Positions 63,671 to 64,000 of a stretch of 64,000 nt of DNA are shown here, one piece after another. The notes below the pieces were generated by a model. The model did no database searches. It was not told the origin of the DNA and worked only from the letters and a program-made list of their open reading frames with translations. Position 1 is the first letter of the stretch; each line of letters begins with the position of its first letter. The position numbers and the translations under genes are program-made. Source of the stretch: Streptantibioticus parmotrematis (lineage in GTDB: Bacteria > Actinomycetota > Actinomycetes > Streptomycetales > Streptomycetaceae). The stretch spans positions 186,001 to 250,000 of the forward strand of contig NZ_JAINVZ010000003.1 in the NCBI RefSeq assembly GCF_019890615.1. Direction: 5' to 3'.

Positions 63671-63682
63671 CCCTCCAGATTA

Positions 63683-63740
63683 GCGTGCGCGACGCACGCA
63701 GCATGGTGTACGGTGTGACCACAGCGTGCGCCGCGCACGC
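63683..63740. promoter_or_regulatory. Twin MarR operators
   Basis: Two palindromes with identical 7-bp arms, GCGTGCG-CGA-CGCACGC (63683-63699) and GCGTGCG-CCG-CGCACGC (63724-63740), 41 bases centre to centre. The first abuts the -10 of the MarR gene; the second lies at the predicted start site of the rightward gene (TACGGT -10 at 63709-63714). Confidence 0.8.
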
Positions 63741-63784
63741 AAATCTGAAAGTGCGGCGCCTTGAAGAACACGAGAGGTTTCGCC

Positions 63785-64000
63785 ATGTCCCGTCACACCG
63801 CCATCGTTCCCGCCCTCACCGACCTGCTCTTCAACCGGGAGCTGACCCTCGACGAGGCCGTCGACCGCCACTTCTCCCCCGAGTACCGCCAGCGCACCGA
63901 CGGCGCCTGGGCGAACCGCGCCGAGTTCACCGCGCACATCGCCCACCTGCGGGAGCTGGTCGCCGAGGGCGAGGTCGTGGTGCACGACGAGCTCGCCGAC
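63785..64000 (+). CDS. NTF2-like/SnoaL-fold protein (cut by window end)
   Basis: The first 72 codons of a gene that runs off the window. The start MSRHTAIVPALTDLLFNREL and EAVDRHFSPEYRQRTDG match small SnoaL/NTF2-like proteins, which include polyketide cyclases and isomerases. ATG at 63785 has GAGAGG upstream. It is divergent from marR and downstream of the second MarR operator, so it is probably the regulated target. Function cannot be given from this fragment. Confidence 0.75.
   Translation, partial: MSRHTAIVPALTDLLFNRELTLDEAVDRHFSPEYRQRTDGAWANRAEFTAHIAHLRELVAEGEVVVHDELAD

Overview
The window is about 72% GC, densely packed, and has G/C at nearly every third codon position, many GTG/TTG starts and AGGAGG-type ribosome sites. 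It carries chaplins with class E sortase signals, mycothiol synthesis (mshC), a Pup-proteasome system, an F420-type oxidoreductase and a family 2B encapsulin. Together these point to Streptomyces or a close relative. From memory, gene order over much of the window matches the pafA-prcBA-pup-arc / metH-gylR-glp / mshC / chpC-chpH stretch (SCO16xx) of S. coelicolor; this was not checked by search.

Layout. 1-3.0 kb: 5'-3' exonuclease, iron-box-controlled siderophore-interacting protein, ADP-ribosylglycohydrolase. 3.1-9.6 kb (minus strand): HelY helicase, tatC (no tatA beside it), a 67-residue membrane protein, a zinc ribbon and pafC/pafB. 9.8-21 kb: two FKBP isomerases and the Pup-proteasome set (pafA, prcA, prcB, pup, dop, arc), interrupted by a divergent MFS/LacI pair sharing an operator. 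21.3-28.4 kb: ferredoxin, trmI, a site-2 protease, a Cas4-like nuclease, an orphan response regulator and an orphan ABC solute-binding lipoprotein. 29.3-39 kb: HAD hydrolase, metH, and gylR with the glpF-glpK-glpD glycerol operon. 39.2-48.3 kb: PAC2 protein, mshC, a SCO1664-type kinase-fold protein, DUF3090, a phosphatase, corA, an F420-type oxidoreductase and an aldo/keto reductase. 48.4-54.3 kb: a degenerate RecD2-like protein, small conserved proteins, chpC-chpH and an M20 peptidase. 54.5-57.4 kb: tRNA-Leu(GAG), an AT-richer stretch, an MFS gene and a hydrolase. 57.4-61.6 kb: a thiolase divergent from a family 2B encapsulin shell gene and a polyprenyl diphosphate synthase, its probable cargo. 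61.9-64 kb: a secreted phosphodiester glycosidase, a MarR repressor with twin operators, and a gene cut by the window end.

How the genes work together. PafA attaches Pup to proteins, Dop deamidates Pup (it ends in GGQ) and removes it, Arc unfolds tagged proteins and PrcAB degrades them; PafBC is a DNA-damage activator encoded nearby. GlpF, GlpK and GlpD carry glycerol to dihydroxyacetone phosphate under GylR. The encapsulin and prenyl synthase should form a compartment that makes an isoprenoid diphosphate.

The most interesting items are the encapsulin/prenyltransferase pair, the helicase-dead RecD2-like protein, three short tandem repeats at or just beyond stop codons, the missing tatA with a leaderless membrane-protein gene next to tatC, and a run of genes whose -10 box sits 6-8 bases before the start codon, implying leaderless mRNAs.
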